Assembly (NCBI RefSeq): GCF_009937975.1 | Contig: NZ_AP018442.1 | Location: 111,364-175,363, forward strand | Reading direction: 5' to 3' | Length of the DNA stretch: 64,000 bases | Source: Undibacterium sp. YM2 | GTDB taxonomy: Bacteria; Pseudomonadota; Gammaproteobacteria; Burkholderiales; Burkholderiaceae_D | In this document: in pieces, positions 45,401 through 54,400 of the stretch | Layout: each line of letters begins with the position of its first letter | Numbering within the stretch: position 1 is the stretch's first letter | Notes under the pieces: model-generated | The model's input: only the letters and a program-made list of their open reading frames with translations | Database searches by the model: none | What the model was told of the DNA's origin: nothing | Position numbers and translations under genes: made by a program

Positions 45401-48400
45401 CAAATGTGCCGCTACCTGCCAGGCCAACAGGCAGGTTCAGTTTGACTGAACGGGTACGGCTGCCGCCAGCCGCCAGGGACAGGCCTGCGTCAGCGGGGAA
45501 GCTCACGGCAGTATCCATCAGAACAGCACCTTGCGTGCCATCAGCATTGTGCTGACGGACGATGACGCGATCCTGATAAGCTGCCGGGGCAGCTACGCTG
45601 CCTGTATTGACGTCTTCCCAGACGATGGTGACAGTATCACCATCATGGGCGTCAGTTTCCAGCAAACCGATGTGGCGGGCCTGCAGATCCGGGCCAGCGA
45701 CAACCGGCAATTCCTTCACGTTATCGAACTTCAGGGAACCGGTCGCATCGTATTCAGCAATCTGATTGGCGGTGTCGATAGTGACGCGCAGGCGGAAACG
45801 GCCAATCGCATTGATGCCATTAGGCCAGATGATTTCGGCAGAGCGGGCAACGGCAGTGGCGCTGGCAATGTCCTGGGCATCAAAGCTCTTGAGGACATCA
45901 GCAACCACGGCACCCGTGGTCAGGTTGATTAACTCGACGCGCTCGTTCCAGTTGCCTTTGGCTGCAGCTGTACCGGCATTGGCGGTATTCCATTGTATCT
46001 GCACATGGTCGCCAGCCTGCCAGTTGGTGGCCGGGTTCATGTTCAGGTCCTTGACCTGCAGGTTAGGGTAAGCTGCGAGCTCACTGCTGAACCGGGCGAT
46101 AGCCAGATCATTCTGTGCCGCATTGCCAGTCTCTACCTGCGCATTGTCAGCATTGGTCTCAATGGTGATTTCAAGCTCACCGGCACCAGAAGGCCCGGCT
46201 GGCAGGCGCACTCTGGCACTTCTGGCAATTGCACCACCCGCTTGTAACTGACCGTTGCCAGCAGCGGATTCCAGATAGGGAACATCTGCCTGCAGGACGA
46301 TATTGTGGGTCAGCGCATTGCGGATGACCAGGTGTTCAGTGAAGTTACCAACCGTCGCTTTATTGCCCAGGTTTTTTGTGAGCCAGTTAATCGTGATTTC
46401 ATTACCGGATTGCAGAGACTCACCAGCATGGGCTGCCGCCACGCTGACATTCTGCACCTGCAAATCAATTCCTTCTATACCTGTACCAAGCTCTATGGTG
46501 CGTGGATCGGTTTTAGGATTGACATACACGGCCAGGGTATAAGGAACAGGGTCGTCGTTACGGTCCTGGTCTTCAATTTCTATGGTGTATCTGCCAGAAA
46601 CACTGGCCACCAGCTCGGTGTCGGCCAGGTCATTGTTGGCGACCATGCGTCCATAAGGATCAATCAGGCGGATATTGGCAGTATAGTTGTAACGCCATGC
46701 TCCTTTAACGGCATCGTAGGCATAATTGCGCGGCAGCAGGTTCTGGAAGGCGACATACAGACGGTCTCCGGCCTTGGCATCGATGCTGTACATCTGCATT
46801 TCGCCAGAAGGTGGCAAGCTCGCTTCTACTACCCGGGCATTCGCCAGCGGTGTAGCCATCGCCAGGTCGCGCAAACTGAAACCGAAATTGCTGCTACTGT
46901 CACGTGTGTCGGAAATTGTAACCGTGTAGCGCCCTGGCTGTAAGGTCAGGATGTTGGAATAGTAGCTATTGCTGTCAGAAACAGGCAGGTTTTGTGATGC
47001 AAGCACGCCATCAGAATACGAGCCAAGAATGCTGAAACTGACATTATTGCCCGTGATATTGTTGAGGCGGTCGAATTGTATGGTTTTCGCTTCAGTGAGC
47101 GTCAGGGTGTAGCTGTGGCTTGGGGTAGCGGGATTCAAGACGCCTGTCACCACCTGCCCTAACTGCAGGGATTCGGCCAAGGCATCCTGTACATGGCTGA
47201 TCTGGAAGTTGATGCTGCTATCTGCGGTGTTACCGTAGAAACCTGAGTTATCCAGCAACAGCAGATATACTGGTTCTGTCTTGCTGATCTCAAACGCTGG
47301 CGAATCAATACCTGCACTGCTGCCCTGTTGCAGCACCTGTCCAAACTGGTTCACCAGACGCCATTGGCGTGTGGCGTAATTGCCTGTACCTGAGATACTG
47401 TTGAAGCGCAGATGCTCACCAGCATGAACGTCCAACTGGTAAGCGCTTGCAGAGTAGCTGTTCAGCGGTACAGCGACCACCTGATCCAATGGCAAACCTG
47501 GTAACTGATTGCCGTCAAGCTGGCGCAAGCTGAAGTCATAAGCACCGGCACCATATGTTTGCGCGATGCTGAGTGTATACCTGCCCGCTTTCAGATAATG
47601 CGCCTGTCCATAGGCATCATCTCCAAAGGAGACACCATTGGCATCGGTGATACGTGCCGTCTGGTAGTAAAACGCATTGCCTTCAGGTTTGATATTCCGG
47701 TCGAGGTACCACAGCCCTGCTTCGCTCAATTCAAAAGAGAAATTCGCAGGTGTATTGGCATCGACTGTGCCACTGGCAGCAAACACCGAGGTGACTGGTT
47801 CCAGCGTCTCTGTCTGGCCAATAATCGCTGTAATACTGAACGCATTGCTGGTGACATTGCTCAGGCTATCGCGTTCTATCTTGAGCAGATAGGCCCCACC
47901 CTTGACAACGGTCATGCTGGTATTGCCACTGGCCGGGTTCCAGTCGTTCAACACGCTGCCATCGCTGGCAATAATTTGCAGATGACCTTGACCTGACCAG
48001 TTTTGCGCAGATAATTGCAGTTGATCTCCACTGGCGATCTTGAGTGACCATAGAGACAGGCTGTCATTACCGTCAGGCAGGCTGAGCACTTGTGGCACAC
48101 CTGCATTCCTGTCGAGACTTTGCTGCGCCGGCACTTGTCTTGCAGTGAACTGGACATTGCCGTCTGCACCATCGACCTTGCCAATCACGCGAACGGAATA
48201 ATCCCCTGCATTGAGGTAGGCGTCCAGCCTGCCATGACCCTGGCTATCAAGCACGGCAGATTTCATGATGCTACCATCGGGCCCGATTATGTCAATAGCA
48301 ACGCCGCCAGACGGTGCCTTGATGTCGGCCAGTTCAACCCAACCAGCCGCATCCTGATGGAAACGATAATTCGCCTGGTCCCGGCGGGTAGCAACAGCCA

Positions 48401-51400
48401 AGGAAGTCTCGCTATTCCAGACCAGGTCAGCAGAGATGCTGGCAGGTTGCCTGAGATTGAACTCTATATGTTGTGCAGTGTTGGCATCACTGCCTTGTTT
48501 GGCGACCAGATAAGCTGCACCGATGTCAGGGGCGACGAAATCAACGGACTCGCCATAGGTACGGGCATCGCTGATGATTTTGCGGCCAAACTGATCTACT
48601 ACATCATAAATAAAATAGCCATCGTAAGAACCCGGGATCCTGAAATCCAGATTGTATTTCTGCCCTGCCACCGTATTGAGCCTGAACACGCCAAGCTGAC
48701 GCCCGGCACCCAGTTCACCAGTCATCTTGCCGGGAGTCCCTTCGCCTGTAGCGGCGTCTGTCAGGGATAACAGGCGGAAACGGTAATCTGAAGTCCTGGC
48801 ACCTGGGGCACTGACATCTATCGTATAGTGCCCTGCTGGTACAACCTGGGTAGTGTATGCCCCATTGTTACTTAAACTGATATTGAACAGCTTGCCCTGG
48901 GCACCATTGAATGAGAGCTCAGCATTACCTCCCAGGGTATCGAGCAGGATGGTCGTGTCATGCTCGAGATTCAGTTCATAGTGATTGATGTCGCCAGGCT
49001 TGGCAATCGCGGCACTGACCTGATCACCTTGCTTGATGGCAAGACTGGTCTCGCTGTAATTACCAACATAGATGGTGCTGTTTCTTACCGCATTATCGCT
49101 ATCGTAGATACCCGAGAGAACAAACAGGTAATCGCCATCTTCCGGCAAGGTGAATCTGGTCGATGCATCACTACCGTAATACTCGGTCCCGTTGACCAGG
49201 GATTTTCCCTGCGCATTGAAGATTTCCCAACGCTGGCCGTAGCTGCCATCGGTCAGGCGACGGGTGTCTATCAGGAGTTTTTGCCCGGCACTGCCATGCA
49301 GGCGCATTGCGGTAGATTGATTACCCTGCTCGACTGTCACGGGCAGGGTGCTGTCAAGTGCCATTTCGGGCAAGGCGGCAAGGAGTGTGGTGGCAATACG
49401 GATACTGCCTGGTGCATCCTGGTTCGGTGCAATTTGCAAACGATAGTTGCCTGCCTCCAGCAGGTAAGCACCCTTTTGCATGACAGTAGTGCTATTACCT
49501 GTTGCAAAAACAGTGGCTGCGATATCGCTTCTTTGCAGGCTGAGATTATAGGCACCACCGCTGATATCAAACCAGACCATGGTTGCTTCGCTCAGACTGA
49601 AGCTGTAATCCTGCCTGTCTGCGGGTATGTTCAGGGAAGTCGTCAGTACACTGCCCAGTGAATAATTTTCTTGTTGAGTTTTACCTTCGGCCAGCTTGAA
49701 ATCGACACTGCCATTTAGGGCATAGGCATACATGTGTACGCTGTAGGTGTCGTCTGCTGCGGCCTGGAATGCGATGCCTGTCTGAGGCGCCAGATTGGGG
49801 GGCTGGATATAATGGCTGACTGTGCCACTGGAAACAGTTTGTCCCCTGGAATTGAGTACGGTGTAGACAAGCTGCGTACCATATTGGAATGGTGAGACGG
49901 CATCTATCCAGTAAGTTTTACCGGCAGTACCGGCGATACTGATCACCTGGTCCGGATTGCCCTTATCCCAGTTGATGGTTTGTGTTTCCCCGAGAGCCAG
50001 GTTTGTCGTGTTTTCCAGGAGTTGGGTGCTGAAGGAGAAATCAGCCGGCCAACTGGAAGCATAACCGTTATTGCTCACCCGCAAAGTATATTGCCCGGCA
50101 CGCAGACTGTAAGCGTACTGGCCATTATAGTTTGCGTTGGCATTGAGGTTATTGACTGGATAACCAGATCCATCAAGCAGGCTATAACTGCTATTGCTAC
50201 CCAGATTCGACAGGCTGAACTCGGCCGCTGTAGCAAGTGTGAAGGTATAGTCGATACTTTGATAGTCTTTGACGAACTGGCTCTGGATGACCTGGCCAAA
50301 CGGTAATGGTAATGCCGTACCAGTAGCCTGACTGACCTGGAAATGCAATGCAGTGCCACCCAGGGTGTCAAAGGTATTGCGCGCCACTTGCAGGAGATAG
50401 CGCCCGCTGTGACCTGGTACAAACGACTGTGGCCGGTTGTTGGCAGGATCGCCTTCCAGTACCAGATTGCCGCTTGCATCATACAAACGGTAATGATTGC
50501 CTGACGCTGCACCTGCCAGCCCCAGCAGCACCGTTTCGTTATTGGCGCTCAGGTTCAGGGAGAACAGGGCATATTGCTGATCCGCTGCCATCTCTACGGC
50601 GACACTGGCACCAGGTGTAATCTGTTGTACCTGCTGTTCATGGACAACAGTAAAACGCGCATTACCTGTGCCATTGGCCAGGCTGAGTTGATAATGCCCC
50701 GCCGTCAGCCATTGGACCGGCGCTTTCCAGCTACCTGCACGCCAGTTATCATTTTGATTGCCGGCAAATTGTTGCGCGATATGGCCCTGGGTTTCTACGC
50801 CACGCGGCCCGCTCAGCGACCAGTCCTGGTAATTTCCATCTTGCCATTCCAGCGTGACCCAGCCATCCGTGGCCAGATCGAAATCGAAGCGGGGTGCGGA
50901 GGATGCCTGCCAGTTTTGTGGAGCATCGACGGCGATTGCTTTCCCTGCCGGGCCTGACTCTGTATTGCTTGCAGACGACAGCAGAAGCGCCGCATGTTCA
51001 CCTGTATTGGCAGTACGCAGGACCTTGACGTAAAAATCACCATTGACCTGCATGGCCTTGCCAACACTGTATGGCTTTGACCCACTGTACAAATAATTGA
51101 CCGCACCAATCTGATCAAAGAAGTTGATGGCAGTGACGTAAAAATCCGCCGACGGGATATAACTGCTCCCATCTTTGCTGATACCCGCCAGTACGTCATT
51201 TCCTGCTGCCACCGGCAAGCGATACCAGGCGACCTCTCCTACCTGCATCTGCTGCAGATCAATGCCTGTTCCGCTGTTGACGGCAGCCATACTGGTCAAC
51301 GGTGTCAGGCGGATAGTGGCATGTGCCGCCAGATCAGCCGTGTTATTGAGTACCAGGGTATACGTCCCTTTTTCCAGGAACACAGGATTGTCTGACCTGG

Positions 51401-54400
51401 GGCCGTTGCTCAACAAATCATACAAATCCAGCTTGACTCCGTTGCTGCCAGATAATCTGGCACTGATGCCGTAATTTTGCGCCAGGGTTGATATGAGCCA
51501 TGGACCACTTTGGGCAATATCAAAGGTGTATGTCTGTGTCTGACCGGGATTGAAGACTGCATCAATATTGTTGGTCTGGTCTGCCAGCAGATTGACCACG
51601 ACAGCAGGAATCACATTTTGTGGCACGGGACCGGCATTGATGCTGAGATCAACAGCAGGGCCGGTATTTGACACTCTGATCAGGTAACGCCCGGTTTTTT
51701 CAATGTGGGCAGTCGCCGGACCATACTGTCCTCCGGCGATGGAGTTACCTTCGATACTGAAGAGTTCATAACGCACATTACCATTGGCTGGTTCAAACGC
51801 CGCCTGCCAGTGATCACCTGCATTCAAATCCTGGTAAAACAGAGTATCAGTCTGATTGGCATTAAGGTGCAAAGGCGTGGACACACGCGCTGGCAAGGCT
51901 GAACTGGCATGCAGTGAGGTCACCCGGAAACGGTCTATCTTTGCGCTATATTGTTGTATCCGGACTTCGTAGTCACCAGCAGGTACACGATAAGCACCAT
52001 TTGGCTGGGCCAGGTATTGCCCATCCACACCTGTCAGGCTGATGCTGTAATAATCATCTGCAGTCGGGGGAGTCTGACTCTCGAGTTCCAGAACAATCAG
52101 GCCATCTTCAGGCACGGTGAGATTATAGATGCTACTGTAGCGGCCATTCACGTCATCAATGTCCGGTACGGTCCATTGACCGGTTTGTACGCGTCCCTGA
52201 GGCTGTAATGTCGAATCCAGTGCCGTTACCTGGGCATTGGCAGTCAACGATGCAGCCGGGCTGGCATCAGCATTTTTTGTGATGGCAATAAAGGCGGGGC
52301 CAGTAACATTGCTTTGCGTGATCGTGAGCCTTTGATCGCCCGTGACTTCATCAAATTCAGAGATAGTATTGAGGTACTGCCCCAGGCGGTCGTAGGCCTG
52401 CACTGCGTAGGCATGTTGACCATCAGCAGAATGAATGCGTAATGTGATCTTGTCCGAAGGTGTCGCATTGACCTCCAGCAGGTTGATCTGCGCTGCACTC
52501 AGGCTGGTATCAGTGTTGTCGGCAAGTACCAGGGTTTCCGCTTTTGACAGACTCAGGTCAAAGTCAAAGAAACCACCGATGCCTGGCTGATCTGGCATTC
52601 CACCCGTATTTTGTATGAGCAACTGGTGTTTTCCGGCACTCAGATAAACTGGTGTCGCGTTTTGTGAATACCTGCCGGATGCCTTGCCGGAATTGACGCT
52701 ATTGATATCCGTTGGGTCCAGCGCCCAGATGCCCTGCTGCCCTTCAGCCTTGGCGTTGAGGTCGCTGACTGTCCACCAGCCATCGTGTTCTATCGTAAAA
52801 TCGATCAGGCGGCTTCGACCGCCACCAAGCGCGGGGACAGGTACGGTCACTGCCGCCCCTTCGGCGAGCAGACCTGCTTCTGTTTTGGCTATGGAGGCAG
52901 AAGAGCTGATACGGAAATCGACATTTTGTGCAGCACTCAGGTCTGCAGGATTTCTGTACACAAGGATGTAAGCGCTTTGTTCTGTGCTGACCGACCAGCT
53001 TTGCTTCTTCAATCCATAAGTGAAACCACTATCAAGACGATGCCCGTAACTATCGAATACCTCATATCCCAAAAAGCCGTCACTCACCAGACTGTCTAAT
53101 TCATAATCTTTACCAGCCTGAGCATCGAAGCGATATAAAGCAGCACCTTGATTAGCTGCCAGCGCACCTGTCGTGACTTGATCCGGCAGAGCTTGAATCG
53201 CAGACTGGACGGTTTTTACAGTAAATGCGTAGTCTTCGACGGCAAAGCGACCGAAACTGACTTTATAGTGACCTGCTGGGGCCCATCCCAGGCAGACAGG
53301 AGCGCCGTTGGTTCCTGGTGTCGGAACGTATAGACTAAAACTCTGTAAGGTACCGGTCACTTCAACATCATTAACACCACCGAATGGATAATCAAAAAAC
53401 AACAAACCATCCTGAGCCAGGTCAAAACTATAGGTGGCCTTGCTTTGCGGTGCCGCACTGACGATTACTGTCTGCCCCAGATTAATAGGTGTGCCCAGCG
53501 CTGGTGTTGCTACGTTTGCCAGCGTACGTAAGGTGGTGAATTGAACACTGCCCGGCCCGGCTGTAGCGCGAGTAACACGAATGTAGATATCACCCTGCGC
53601 TGCCGCTTGTTCAAACTGTCCTGTTGCGCTGACGCTGCTATAACGGCTGCGTCCAAATTGGTCAAAGACCTGGACATTGAATTCGCCATTTTGGGCGTTG
53701 AGGTTATAGTCAAAGCGGTCTTGTGACGCAGATGCTGCGCGTAAGAGAACGGATTCGCCCACTGCCAGCTCCGGCAGGCTCAGGGCCTGCGCATCTGTCA
53801 GGGCAACTGCATTGCTCAGTGCGCTTGCATGCAGGGCATATGCGCCAACATTTTTACCTGCACTCACTGTCAGTTGATAATCGCCAGCGCTGAGGTAGGC
53901 TGCAACGCCGCCCGCAGCTTGTGTCTTATTGAGATCACGGGCTGTCAATACAACGCCATTCGGGCCAACCAGCTCCCACTGGGTATTGAGCAAATTGGTC
54001 GCCGTCTCGAATACCCAGGTACCAGCCTCGGTGACATGGAAGTTATTTTTAATAACTTGTCCGGCTGCGGTGACGTCGCCCTTGATTTCACTCACGCCAT
54101 TGGCGGCCAGTTCGCCACTGTTGATGGCTTGGGCAGCCCATGTCTGCATATGCATGCTGCCTGTGAATCCTGCACCATTGGTCAAAGCACCGCCCAACCA
54201 CAAGTAGTAATCACCACTTTGTAGCAAGCCAAGGTTAACATAGCTGTTATTGCCGAGTTCGCCTTGCTGGAGTACATGACCGGCACGGTCAGTTACCTGA
54301 TACTGGCCGAGCACGTCACTTCTGTCAAATTGGGGGCTGATACTCAAGTTGGTCTTATCATCTGCATGGAAGAGATAGACATTGTCTTCATGCCCCGAAG

